From NCBI GenBank assembly GCA_034620365.1, contig JAQGEQ010000201.1, forward strand, positions 744,001 through 808,000: DNA of 64,000 bases, given 5' to 3'. Source of the stretch: Pegea sp. RAD2-039 (taxonomy: Eukaryota > Chordata > Thaliacea > Salpida > Salpidae). Below the pieces are notes generated by a model. That model was not told the origin of the DNA and ran no database searches. It saw only the letters and a program-made list of their open reading frames with translations. The position numbers and the translations under genes are program-made. Numbering within the stretch: the stretch's first letter is position 1; the number at the start of each line of letters is the position of its first letter. Shown piece by piece: positions 23,801 to 37,927 of the stretch.

Positions 23801-26800
23801 TTTGTGAAATCAGCTAGTAATGAAGGTACAAGTGTCTTGTTTAGGAATCTTCATTTTTTGATTCTAATCTTCACAGGTTTGATCTCACTAACGAAACGTA
23901 TTCAAATAAGTTATGAAAGATTGGATTATCTACTAAATGTTCACACGTTCACACCAGAAGATATTCAATTAAATAAAACCGTTCTTAAATGGCCACAAGA
24001 AATTATTCCTATATTTGAAGCTAATGATGATCTAGTAGAAAAAACTAAACAGGCTAATGAGCAAGAACTATTACAAAAAAGAGAAAAAATTTTGTTGGAA
24101 TTGGAAAAGTTGAGTAGAAAAGTCGCTGAGTTGGAGTTGATGGGTGAAATTGATTTGATGCAACAATATGTGTTAGATACAAGATCAATTCATAAAAGAA
24201 TTGTTGAAGCTCAAGATCAAATCAACTTTATAAACAAAGTTAGTTGAGATTTTATTGTTTGGATTTATCATCAGTTTAAATGACTTTTTTCAGGAAGAAG
24301 AGCTTTTTAAATGGGAAGTAACCACTTATCCATTAGTTGAAGAAATACAAGCGAACCTTGAACCATACCAAAAACTTTATAATCTTGTTTTACGTTGGCA
24401 AAAAGCTGAAAAGAAATGGTTGGATGGAGAATTCCTGAAACTAGAAAGTGAAGCTATCACATCTGATGTTGAAGAGTTTTGGCGCGAAATATATAAAGGT
24501 TTATAAGATCTTTTGTAGATTGCAAGATCATTTCAGGTTTTAACAACTTTCAAATAATTTCTTAGCTAACAAAACCTTCATTCAAAAAAAGAAGAAGCGA
24601 GAAGAAGAAAAACGACAACAGAAGAGAAGAAGAGTTGGAAAAGATGAAGATGAAGAAGAGAAAAAAGATGTAATCATTGAATTGTGTAAAAGTATGATGG
24701 AAGAAGTAAAAAGTTTTAAGGTTGGTAGTTGAGAAAAGTTTTCAAAATTGATTTGAAATCTTCATTCACAGGTAAATATTCCTCTCATCTCAACAATGTG
24801 TAACCCTGGAATCAGAGATCGACATTGGGTCTTAATGTCAGAGCTTTTTGGTGAAGACTTGACACCAGATGCGGGCACAACTCTACGGAAGATGTTGAAA
24901 AAGGGTCTTGAGCCATTTATGTCCAAATTTGAAGGAATAAGTGGGGCTGCTAGTAAAGTAATATTTGAATAAGTTGATGATGAAAAAGAGAAATTTGATT
25001 TTTTGATTTTAGGAATTTTCATTGGAAAAAGCTCTGAAGAAGATGATAGAAGAATGGGATGATGTCGTGTTTAATACAACTCCGTATCGGGAAACAGGAG
25101 TTTCTATCTTGTCAGCATTAGATGAGATACAAACAATTCTAGATGATCAAATAGTAAAATCGCAAACAATGAAGGGATCTCCTTTTATTAAACCATTTGA
25201 AGAAGAAACAAAAGTAAGTGATAAAAATGAGAATCATGATCCTTTATATATCGGGATGTAGGCATGGGAAGAACGTCTTCTTCTGATTCAAGACATTCTT
25301 GACGAATGGCTTAAAGTCCAAGCTCAATGGTTGTACTTGGAACCAATCTTTAGTTCGGAGGATATTATGCAGCAAATGCCGGAAGAAGGAAAACTCTTTC
25401 AGACTGTTGATAGGAATTGGAAGGATGTGATGAAGTTTGTGTCACGTGACCCGCACGTGAGTAGTCACGTGGTATTGTGTTGAAAAGTTGCAAAGAAAAT
25501 GAACATTTGAAGGTTCTAGTTGCTACTTCAATGCAAGGACTTCATCAGAAGTTATCGGATAGTAATTCGTTGTTAGATCGGATCATGAGAGGATTAAACG
25601 CGTACTTGGAAAAGAAGAGACTCTTCTTTTCACGGTTTACTGATTCCTCATCATCTTTATCATTTAATAGAATTTTTCAAAAAATCTCAGCTTCTTTTTC
25701 CTCTCTAATGATGAGATGTTGGAGATCTTATCAGAAACCAAAGATCCGACTCGAGTCCAGCCCCATTTGAAGAAATGTTTTGAAGGAATCGCCAAATTGG
25801 AGTTTCTTGATAATCTTGATATCCGATCAATGTTTAGTAGTGAAGGAGAGAAGATCGAATTGATTGAATTGATCTCTACATCCGAAGCAAGAGGATCTGT
25901 AGAGAAGTGGCTGCTACAAGTGAATCAACTTCTCAACATTTCTCGATTCGTTTTTTTAAATTTCGAATCACAATTTCAGGTCGAAGATTTGATGTTAAAA
26001 TCGCTTCGTGACGTCATCATTCGAGCTAACGCTGCATATGATGAAACTGAACGTCACGAGTGGGTAACACAGTGGCCTGGACAAGTAAATAGATGACTGA
26101 TTAAGTTTGGTCTTCATCTAAACTCGTTTTAATCACCCACAAGGTAGTCCTGTATGTGAGCCAGATGTATTGGACCATGCAAGTCCACGAAGCTTTAAAT
26201 AAAGATGGACTTGACGGGCTGGTCGCTTATGTTGATGTACTACACCAACAGGTTGGAATTGAAAGTTCCTCACAATCAGCAGGATAGAAAATCTTTTACT
26301 TTTGTTAACAGCTCGGTCATATTGTTAATCTTGTACGAGGCAAGTTGTCAAAGCAAACGCGTATTACATTAGGAGCCCTTGTCACTATTGATGTACATGC
26401 CCGTGATGTGATTAATGAAATGATTAAACAAGGTCCTTCTGTCTTCTGTGATCACTTGAGACTTTACTGGTTTTTATGCAGAGGTTTCAAATGATAATGA
26501 TTTCAATTGGTTGGCACAGTTGAGGTATTATTGGGAAGATGATAATGCAAGAGCTGCTATTATCAACGCAAATGTCAAATATGCTTACGAATATCTCGGC
26601 AATTCACCCAGGTTGAAATTGAAGACAACTTTCGATATATAAGCTCCCAGAACAAATTTTCAATAAATCTTCTTCTTACAGATTAGTCATCACTCCTTTA
26701 ACTGATCGCTGTTATCGCACTCTAGTTGGGGCTTTCTATCTCAACTTAGGTGGTGCCCCTGAAGGTCCTGCTGGAACAGGTAAAACTGAAACCACAAAAG

Positions 26801-29800
26801 ATTTAGCCAAAGCACTTGCTGTACAAGTAAGTGATTGATTGATGTGATGTCAAACCTTTCAATTTGTTTTTCTTCTAAGTGTGTGGTCTTTAATTGCTCT
26901 GATGGTCTCGATTATTTGGCTATGGGCAAGTTTTTTAAAGGACTAGCTTCTTCTGGTGCTTGGGCTTGTTTTGATGAGTTTAATAGGATTGAACTAGAAG
27001 TTCTTAGTGTAATTGCACAGCAGGTTTGATTGGTTGTAAATGATTTTGTTGGATAAAAAGTTAGTTGTAAATAGATGATGAGTATACAACGAGCAATTCA
27101 AGCTCATGTTGAAACATTTAACTTCGAAGGAACTGAACTCAGTTTAAATCCAAATTGTTTTGTTGCTATAACAATGAATCCAGGATATGCTGGTAGATCA
27201 GAGTTACCTGACAACTTGAAGGTTTTTTACTTAATTTCGATGATAATTATTTATCTGATAAGATTTTGTTTAGGTTTTATTCAGGACTGTTGCTATGATG
27301 GTTCCTGATTATGCTCTGATTGCTGAGATATCTTTGTATTCGTGCGGATTTTTAGATGCTCGAAATCTTTCAGTAAAGATCGTGATGACGTATCGTTTGT
27401 GTTCTGAGCAATTATCATCTCAATTTCATTATGATTATGGAATGAGAGCTGTAAAAGCTGTATTGGTAGCTGCTGGTAACTTAAAACTGAAATTTCCTGA
27501 CCAAAATGAGGATATATTAGTAAGTGATATCTGAATGATTTGAATGACGAATCTTGAATATTTGTCAATTTTAGCTTCTGCGCTCAATTCAAGATGTCAA
27601 TTTACCGAAATTCTTATCTCATGACATCCCATTGTTTCGAGGGATCACTTCTGATCTCTTTCCTGGCGTTGAACTTCCAGTCGCTGACTACAAAGTGTTT
27701 CTGGAAGCAGTTGATCGATCTTGTAAAACTCATCAAGTGCAGCCGGTACCAACTTTCATTGAGAAAATTATTCAAACTTATGAAATGATGATAGTACGTC
27801 ATGGGTGAGTAATTTCTTAGAAATATTTGATAAAAGTTAAATGGTGAATATTTGTTATAGTTTTATGATGGTTGGAGATTCATTTGCGGGAAAGACTAAA
27901 TGTTTGCATGTACTAGCTGATGCTCTAACATTACTAAGTGAAGAAAGTGGTTGTGATGAAGAGAAAGTCATTCATAAAACTGTAAATCCTAAAGCAGTTA
28001 CTATGGGGCAATTATTCGGTGAATTTGACCCAGTGTCGCATGAGGTAATTGATGTTATGATCTGAAAGATATAATCTGATGTTTTATCAGTGGGCAGATG
28101 GTATTGTAGCAAATACCTTTCGTGAGTTCTCAAGTATGGACAGTCCAGATAGAAAATGGGTCATTTTTGATGGACCAATTGACACATTGTGGATTGAAAG
28201 CATGAATACTGTTTTAGATGATAACAAAAAACTTTGTTTAATGTCTGGAGAAATTATTCAAATGTCTTCAACTATGAGTTTGATCTTTGAAACTCAAGAT
28301 CTTTCACAAGCTTCTGTGAGATTCTTCAAACTAATTTATATTCTTATTGAACAGTTTTTTGTGTCTTTCAGCCGGCAACTGTGAGTAGATGCGGCATGAT
28401 TTATCTCGAACCGAAATCACTAGGATGGAAACCAATGTTTAATTCATGGCTTGATCATCTACCTGATGTCTTCAGAGTTGAACACTCATCACTTATTGAA
28501 GATTTGTTTGATACTTTTATTGACTCTTCAGTTCGATTTTGTCAAAAAAATTGCAAAGAAGTAAAAAAGATTTGTTTCAACTTCCAGTTTTAAAAACTTT
28601 CAAATTTTTAAAGATTCTCGCATCTCAAAGTTTCAATCAAATCAGATCTTTGATGTATCTCTTTGAGATGCTCTTATTTGAAGCAGGACACGAAGAAAAT
28701 TCAGCATCCAATAAAAATCTTCGAATTTGGATCCAGGTACAAACAGGATTTGATCCACTTTCTTACTCTAAATCATCTTCTTTAGTGTGTCTTCCTCTTC
28801 TCTTTAATCTGGTCAATTGGAGCAGTTATTGATCTTGAAGGAAGGAAGATCTTCAGTCAATACCTCCGAGACATGGAATCAGGAGCCTCATTAGCAATTG
28901 GCAAGTTTGAAACTCCTCTGCCTGAAAGTGGACTGGTCCATGATTACTACTTCCAACAAAATGGTCGAGGTCGTTGGATGCATTGGACAGACCTGGTCAA
29001 AAGTTCTGAAATATCAGCTGATAGGGCCAAAGATATTCAAAATGTCATCGTGCCAACAATGGATACTGCAAGGACATCTTATTTCCTTGATCTTTGCGTC
29101 AAACATCAAAGACCTTTGCTCTTTGTTGGTCCTACGGGTACAGGTGAGTTGAGAAAGTAAAAAGATGAAATACTGGTTTGTGATTGGACGATTATTACAG
29201 GCAAAAGTGTTTATGTGAAAAACAAATTAATGAACAACTTACCACAAGATAAATATCTTCCAACATTTATCAATTTTTCTGCTAAGACTACATCAAACCA
29301 AACACAAGGACTCATCATGTCAAAATTAGACAAACGTAGAAAAGGTTTGACATCAACAACTCCTCATCTTGTAGAGATCAACTCCTTGTAATCAAGGTTT
29401 ATACGGACCTCCTGTCGGAAAGCATTGTGTAATATTTGTTGATGACATGAACATGCCAGCTCGTGAAATATACGGAGCACAACCTCCTATTGAGCTACTT
29501 CGTCAATATTTTGATCATGGCAACTGGTGATATGAAATTCCAACTTTGACTATTTCATCAATTTCAATTTCGGTAGGTATGATCTGAAAGAAACTAGTAA
29601 ACTATTGTTAGCTGATATCAACATCGTTGCTGCCATGGGACCACCAGGTGGCGCTCGTAATCCAGTCACTCAACGTTTTCTTCGTCATTTTAACATAATG
29701 GCAACTTTGGAATTTACTGATGACACAATGATCAAGATATTTTCAACTCTGATGAGCCTTTCAATGCGTTCCAACTCATTTAGTAACGAAATTATGATTA

Positions 29801-32800
29801 CTTCTCAGCAGATTGTAGCAGCAACATTAGTGGTTTGTTACTTATATAAAACGGAGATAACTTTTCACTTTTCAACTCAATGTAGGTTTATAAAGAAGCG
29901 ATGATGAACTTGTTGCCTACTCCTGCCAAATCTCATTACACTTTCAACTTAAGAGACTTTTCAAGAGTAGTTTTAGGATGTTTAGTAATCAAAAAACAAA
30001 AAGTTGAAACAAAACAAACTTTTATCAGGTTAGTGATAGAAGAACTCTTAAAAGATTCTCAATTAATAAAAACTTTGATTTGTAAACAACTTTTGAGAAG
30101 TAATCAGCTGAGTTTTGAATATCAATTTCTTCAGATTATTTGTTCATGAAGTGTACCGTGTCTTCTATGACCGACTTGTTGATGATGGAGATAGGAAATG
30201 GCTTTACAACCTCAGCAAGTCACTCATCAGGGAGCATTTTAAAGAGAGTTTTGATTCGTTGTTTGAACATCTTGCACAACCGAAGCAACCGGTAAATAGA
30301 AGATCATCTTAGAAGCAATCAGATTTGCTAAAAATACTGATAGTTATGTGAAGATGATATGAGATCTCTGCTCTTCGGGGATTATATGGATGCGGATGCT
30401 GAAGGAGAAGATCGGATGTATGAAGAAGTGAAATCAATTCAAGATTTTACAGATATCACTCATCAAAGCCTTGAAGAGTATAATCAAACTCATAAGACAC
30501 AAATGAATCTGGTGATCTTCAGGTTTATCTTTACTTGTAATGATCATTTGATCAATTTGTGTCTTTCTCAGATATATGTTGGAGCATCTCTCTCGGATTT
30601 CACGTGTATTAAAATCACCCGGAGGTAATGCCTTATTAGTTGGTGTTGGTGGGAGCGGTCGTCAGTCTTTGACAAGATTAGCGACCCATATGGCAAACAT
30701 GACCGTTTTCCAACCAGAAATTTCGAAAAGTTATGGAATAGCTGAATGGAAAGAGGATTTAAAAGTTTGTTTCCACATTTTTTGAAACTTTCTTGGAAAT
30801 GATTTTCTGTAGAAAGTTCTGAAAGCTGCCGGTGGCCAGGGAAAGCAAACTGTCTTCTTGCTTACTGATAGTCAGATCAAAGAAGAGTCTTTCTTAGAAG
30901 ATGTAGACTCTTTGCTAAATACTGCTGAAGTCCCTAACTTATTTGCGGCTGATGAGAAAGCTGAACTAATGGAGGTTTTTAATTTAGAGGAAATATTTTC
31001 TTTGTATTGAACTTGTGTTTATAAAGGCTTGCAGATCATCAATGACTGCAGAACATGGTCAAAATGCTGACTTCAGCCCATTGGCTATGTTTGCTTACTT
31101 TGTTTCGCGATGTCGTTCCAATTTGCATATAATTATCGCCTTTTCGCCCATTGGAGATGCTTTCCGGAACCGCTTGAGGCAATTCCCATCACTGATCAAT
31201 TGTTGTACAATTGATTGGTTCCAAGTAAGATTAAATTATCAGATATTTTATTTACTTTATTAATTTGCATCAACTTATAGCCTTGGCCAGCCGATGCTTT
31301 AGAGTTAGTCGCAAATAAGTTTATGGAATCGATTGAAATGCGTGATACTGAACGAGCAGCTATCGTTCCAATCTGTCAACATTTTCATACTTCAGCACGA
31401 GAACTGTCTGAAAGGTTTGACATCAAATTTCTGTTCATCATAAAATTCAAATTCACTTTTCTACTTGAACTTCAAAACTACTTTTATACGATTCAATTGA
31501 TGATAGGTTCCTCGAAGAGACTGGAAGAAACAATTATGTAACGCCGACTTCCTACTTAGAATTGATCGCTTCTTTCAAGAAGTTGTTAACTGAACAACGT
31601 GACAACGTTTATAAAGCAAAGATGAGATATGTTGGTGGTTTGGATAAATTAGAGTTTGCAGCTTCACAAGTTCGTTGAAAAGAAATAAGATTTAGTTGAT
31701 GTGACTGTTGTTGAAATAGGTGGCAATCATGCAAAAAGAATTAGAGGATTTACAACCTCAGTTGATTGTAACACAGGAAGAGAACAGTAAATTACTGATA
31801 GTAAGTCATCAGTGTCTTTTGCTTGATTTATCAATTACATCTTTGTTTAGGTAATTGAGAAAGAAACTGTTGAAGTAGCTGATAAAACAAAGACAGTGAA
31901 AGCTGATGAAGAAGTTGCAAATTCTCAAGCTGCTGATTCGAAGATTTTAAAAGAAGAGTGTGAAAGTGATCTTGCTGAAGCTCTTCCTGCTCTCGAAGCG
32001 GCAATGGCAGCTTTAAAAACATTAAAAGTAAAAATAAAGTTTGATGTAAAAGTATAAAACAGTTGTCATTATAGCCAGCTGATATCACTGAAGTAAAAGC
32101 AATGAAACAGCCACCAGCTGGAGTACGATTAGTGATGGAAGCTGTTTGTGTGATGAGAGATGTAAAACCTGATAGAGTTGCTGATCCTTCTGGTAAAGGT
32201 GGTAAAATACTCGATTATTGGGGTCCAAGTAAACGCTTGCTTGGTGATATGGCCTTTCTACAACATTTACAAAATTACGACAAAGATAATATACCTGTTA
32301 GTGGCTTTACTGCAAAAGTCACCAGATTATTTCATTAAAAACTTTCATTAGGTTCAAGTGATGCGGAAGATAAGAAGTGATTATATCAGCAACCCTGATT
32401 TTGATCCAGCAAAAGTTGTAAAAGCTTCACAAGCTGCTGAGGGGTTGTGTAAATGGGTGAAAGCGATGGAAATCTACGACAGAGTGGCCAAAGTACAACT
32501 TCTGGTCATTTATTACTTTCATCACTAAATATTGTAAAAATCTTTCAGGTTGTTGCTCCAAAGAAGATCAAACTCGCTGAAGCGGAACAATCTCTCGCGA
32601 AAACAAACGCCATACTGGACTCGAAAAGAGCAGAACTTAAAGCTGTGCAAGATAGATTGGCTGAATTACAAAATAATCTTCAATCTGCAACTGATAAAAA
32701 AGAACAACTTGAATTTCAAGTTAGTTAAATCGACAATTCCACCTCGAACTTGACTAATGTCTTCATCGTCATAAGGTGGATTTATGCGCGAAAAAGCTCG

Positions 32801-35800
32801 ATCGCGCTGAAAAGTTGATTGGTGGTCTAGGTGGTGAGAAAGACCGATGGACAAACGCTGCTGCTGATTTACAAATCCAATATGATAACTTGACAGGTTA
32901 GTTGATTGAAGTGATTGAAAATATTGACATCAATTCATGTTAAGGTGATGTCCTTATTTCGTCTGGTGTGATCGCCTACTTGGGCGCTTTTACAGCAGCA
33001 TTCAGACAAAGTTGTACACAAGACTGGACTGATGTTTGTAAGGTAAGCAACTGGTGTATGTCATCAAATATTTTAACGTTCATCACCTAAGTTAGCATCA
33101 ACTTGTCTCTTGTGTCATCTAGAAATCATCAAATTATATATTTGTTAGCAAAACTTCTGCTACTTCAAAATATCAATTCCTTTTTTTTTTTATTCCTAGT
33201 CTTACTCAATCACTTGTTCTGATCACTTCTCTTTGAGCTCAACTTTAGGAGATTTAATCAAAATTAGAGCATGGAACATTGCTGGCTTACCTACAGATGG
33301 TTTCTCTGTAGATAATGGTGTAATTGTCGATAATTCCCGGCGTTGGTAAGATTTCTATGAATAGTAAGAACATCTCTAAATAGTTTTTAAATCTTAGGCC
33401 ACTAATGATTGACCCACAAGGGCAAGCGAATAAGTGGGTTAAAAATTCTGAAAAAAATAATAAATTATCGGTTATAAAGTTGAATAATTCTGATTATATG
33501 AGAGTGATGGAAAATTGTATTCAATTCGGATATCCAATTCTTTTGGAAAATGTTGGTGAAGATTTAGACCCTTCATTAGAACCTCTGTTACTGAAGCAAA
33601 CTTTTAAACAAAGTTAGTCACAATTGAGTTACTAGAACTTCAATTAAATATTTGAAATCGGGATTTATTTGAAGATGGTTTGACGTGTATCCGCCTCGGT
33701 GAAAATGTGATTGAATACAGTGAAGATTTCCGGCTGTACATCACTACAAAGTTGAGAAATCCTCATTATCTTCCTGAGATATCAACCAAAGTATCTCTAC
33801 TCAATTTTATGATTACTCCAGAAGGATTAGAAGATCAGCTTCTTGGGATTGTCGTGGCAAAAGAAAGGTTCTTTTATTTATTTGCAAACAATTTCTAATT
33901 TGCTTTCCTTCTTTCTTTGTAGACCTGAACTTGAAGAAGAACGAAATCTTTTGATCCTACAAAGCGCTTCCAACAAAAAACAATTGAAAGAAATAGAAGA
34001 TAAAATCCTGTTCACTCTCGCATCCTCTGAAGGAAATATTCTTGAAGATGAAAGTGCAATCAGTGTCTTAGACAGCTCCAAGCATCTTTCAGATGATATT
34101 CAAAAAAAGCAGAAGGTATTCTACTACATTTTTTCCAACAGAATTTCTTCTTATATTTTGTAAATTTCATCTTTTCAGATAGCAGAAGTCACCGAAGAAA
34201 AAATTGCTGAATCTCGGGAAGGCTACCGACCGATCTCCCGTCATTCTTCTATTTTATTCTTCAGTATAACAGACTTACCAAATATTGATCCGATGTATCA
34301 ATACTCACTGAGTTGGTTCATCAATCTGTATTTAAACTCGATTCACGACAGGTGAGAAGTTTGAATGAGTTTTCATGAAATTAAATCGATGTTTCGATGA
34401 CAGCAACAAATCTCGAATATTAGAAAAGCGTTTGAGATATCTAACTGATCACTTCACCTACAATCTTTACTGTAACGTTTGTCGATCCTTGTTTGAAAAA
34501 GATAAACTTCTATTTTCCTTCATCCTCTGCAGTAATCTTGCCATGTAAGAATAGAAGAGGTAGAGATGAAGACTTTTTAACTATTTAGTTGATTCAGGGC
34601 TAAAAATGATCTGACTCGAGAAGAGTTTATGTTCTTCCTCACCGGAGGAATCGGACTCGAGAATAAGCTGTCAAATCCTGATCCTTCGTGGCTCAGTGAA
34701 AAATCATGGGATGAAATTTGCCGGATGACGGAGCTTCCAGCTTTTAATCAATTTCTGTGAGTTGTTTTGATGCAAGGAGTAATTGAAAATATTTGTCACG
34801 TGATCTAGTTCATCTTTTTGTGAAAATATCGACGAATGGAGGAAAGTTTATGATCTAAAAGAGCCCCAAAACGCCAAACTCCCTCCTCCTTGGAACAAAT
34901 CATTAAATGAGTTTCAACGAATGACTGTCATCCGGTTTCTTCGTCCTGACAAGGTCTTCATCTTCATCCAAGTGGTCGGCGATCTTTAAGACTTCTTTTC
35001 TAGGTTGCTCCAATGGTCCGAAACTTGGTGTTGGAGAAGTTAGGGCGAAAGTTTGTGGAACCTCCTCCATTTGATCTCAGCAAATCTTACGCGGACTCTA
35101 ATCGAACAATCCCTTTAATCTTTGTACTTTCGCCGGGAGCTGATCCAATGGCAGGTGGATGTTGAAGTAGCGACATCTAGTGTACAAATCCTGATTGCGC
35201 TCTTCTTCTTTGGCAGCTTTGTTGAAATTTGCAGCAGATAAAGGATTTAGTGGCGAAAAGTTCAACGCGATTTCTCTTGGACAGGGGCAAGGTCCAATCG
35301 CTGCTAAAATGATCGAAAGCGCGATGAAAGAAGGGGCTTGGGTCGCTTTACAGAATTGTCATCTTGCTGTGTCATGGATGCCTGCTCTTGAGAAGATCTG
35401 TGAAGATTTTAGGGTGGATGAAATTCACGCTGACTTTCGGTTGTGGCTGACAAGTTATCCATCAGATAAGGTTCCTCATCAGTTTGTAGATCACATGGAA
35501 TAATTTCATGTTTAGTTTCCGGTAACTGTCCTTCAAAACGGCGTGAAAATGACAAATGAACCTCCAACGGGGCTTCGAATGAACATCCTCCAATCATACA
35601 GCAGCGATCCTATCTCAGATAATCAATTTTTCACCAGTTGTGACGCCAAATCTCATGTGAGAGTTTTTAAGGAGTCCTCTTCTTGCTTTTGTTACTTTTC
35701 CGATTTTCAGATCTTCGAAAAACTTCTTTTTGGACTTTGTTTTTTCCACGCTTTGGTACAAGAACGAAGAAAGTTCGGACCTTTAGGTTGGAATATTGCT

Positions 35801-37927
35801 TATGGTTTCAATGAATCAGATTTGAGAATCAGTGTTCGACAATTACAAGTTGGTCGATTTCATATCAAATTATTATTAATTTTCTAATAATTTGCAGATT
35901 TTTATAAATAGTTATGAAGAAATTCCATTCACTGCTATCACATATCTCACTGGAGAATGTAATTATGGAGGGAGAGTTACTGATGACTGGGATAGAAGAT
36001 TATTAAGAAGTATTCTCAGTGATTTTTATTGTCCTGAAGTTGTATTTGAAAACAAGCGAAAGTTATCACCAAGTGGTGCTTATGTAGTTCCTTCACAAAT
36101 GCCATATGAAGAATACATCGAATTTATCAAAGTTCGTCGACAACTTCACTTGTTCAAATTTCAAACTATGTTTTATATGCAGACTCTACCAACAGTTCAA
36201 CATCCAGAAGTGTTTGGTATGCATGAAAATGTTGATATTTCAAAAGAATTACAGGAAACAAAACAATTATTTGATTCAATTCTATTAGCACAAGGATCAA
36301 GTGTAAGTAATCAGCTGATAGTTAGATGAGAAGTTACAATTGATAATTGCAGACAAGTAAAACAGGAAACAAAACAGATGATGTTTTGAATGAAATCGCG
36401 GAAGATATTTTGAATAAATTACCTTCAGATTATGATATAGAAGCTTCATTACAAAAGTATCCAGTCCTTTATGAAGAGAGTATGAATACTGTACTAGTTC
36501 AGGAAATGGAAAGATTTAATAAGTAATTGTGTTTACAAGTTGCAACTTTCTTTTCATATTTATTTTTCGATTAGCTTGCTGCGTGTTATTCGATCAACTT
36601 TAAGTAATTTGAGAAAAGCAATTCGTGGTTTGGTGGTGATGAATGGAGAACTTGAAGCTCTTGCCAGCAGTTTGATGATTGGTAAGGTTCCTGAATCATG
36701 GATGAAGAAATCTTATCCAAACTTGAAACCCTTGGGAAGTTACATCAACAATTTTCTAGCAAGATTAAAATTTTTACAGGTTTACTAATTAACAAACAAC
36801 AATCTAAATATTCCATTAACAATTTGTTCTTTTATAGGATTGGTTTGAAAATGGTAAACCGACTGTCTTCTGGATATCAGGCTTCTTTTTCACGCAAGCT
36901 TTTCTCACTGGAGCTCGTCAAAACTATGCTCGTAAATATACGATCCCAATCGACAAGTTAGATTTCGATTTTCAAGTACTTGATGCTGATGAAATGGAAA
37001 ACCCACCACAAGATGGCGTTTTTGTTCACGGGTTGTTTCTGGATGGAGCAAGATGGGATCGTATCAAGTAATCCGTATCTTTGTTACTTTCTCAATTTAC
37101 TATTAATCCTTTTCAGTGGTGTTTTAGCTGAACAAGAACCAAAAATTTTGTTTGATTCTTTACCAATCATTTGGTTGAAACCAGACAAAATAGAAAGTTT
37201 ACAAAAAGGTGAAAAAAATTGTTTTATTATCTAAATTTTGTTTTTATATCAATTAAATATATTTATAAGATATTTTTTTTGGAAATTTATAATTAACTAT
37301 TTATTCAGTTAAACATTTATGATAAGTTAACTTATTAACTGAAAAAGTTGATTTTATAGATGAAGAAAAGTCATCAGGTAACAAATGCATGACAAAGCAT
37401 GTTTCAAATTAATTTGATATTTTGTTGAAATCATTTTTTAATTTATTGAAATGAAATCTTGTATCAAATTAAGTTTTGATGATTTGATTTTTAGCTGAAG
37501 ATAAAAAGCCAAATGATTTGAATTAATCTTGATTTGAATTACTCTGTAGTTACACAATATTTTCACGTTTTTGATCATTTGAATTGAGTTTTTACAGTTT
37601 ATAGAACATTACAAGAGATATTATAAAATAATATTGAATGATTTCAATTGGTTTAATTAATCAGTTAAATAATTTGACAAATTTATTATAAAAAGCAGAA
37701 ATGTTAATGAAAGTTAAATGTTTTGTGAAAATTTCAATTTACTTCAATTATATTTTGTAGGCAATGATTACTTGTGTCCAGTTTATAAGACCAGTGAACG
37801 AAAAGGGACTCTATCAACCACTGGACATTCTACTAACTATGTCCTTGCAATCAAGCTCCCTACTAGTATTTCACAAGATCATTGGATAAAACGAGGAACA
37901 GCTCTTTTGTGTTCACTTGATGATTAA
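20881..37927 (+). CDS. DNAH7: Axonemal inner-arm dynein heavy chain, DNAH7-like
   Basis: Minus-end-directed microtubule motor of ciliary inner arms (single-headed, DNAH3/7/12 group). The sequence follows DNAH7 from an N-terminal KLLNHKRSK motif to the end [19 protein letters not shown] ... LLCSLDD. Linker near 25,260-25,440 ([16 protein letters not shown]). AAA1 P-loop GPAGTGKT near 26,770; AAA2 GDSFAGKT near 27,880; AAA3 GPTGTGKS split by an intron (about 29,138 and 29,203); AAA4 GVGGSGRQ near 30,650. AAA3 Walker B is IFVDDMN near 29,435. The stalk and microtubule-binding domain lie at about 31,600-32,750 ([18 protein letters not shown]), then AAA5, AAA6 and the C-terminal domain. The gene has dozens of exons and mostly 50-60 base introns. 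Every join I tested kept frame (exon 1, for instance, ends at 21,056 before GTTAGT). AATAAA follows the stop directly. I saw no disabling lesion. Length about 4,000 residues, estimated by analogy. Confidence 0.94.
21294..21365 (+). repeat. Degenerate tRNA-like element in DNAH7 intron
   Basis: TGGTTGAGTGG fits a polymerase III A-box. It is followed by a possible anticodon arm, GACTT ... TTGTAAT ... AAGTC, as in tRNA-Thr-derived elements. No intact B-box is present. It may be an old SINE head, or chance. Confidence 0.3.
37360..37377 (+). other. Candidate 18-base cassette microexon in the last DNAH7 intron
   Basis: The last DNAH7 intron (about 37,210-37,758) is ten times longer than its neighbours. 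Inside it, TTTTATAG precedes and GTAACA follows an 18-base segment that would add six residues (DEEKSS) in frame. Skipping it also keeps frame and gives the length expected from human DNAH7. A further AG near 37,496 would lead to a stop codon. No transcript evidence is available. Confidence 0.3.
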
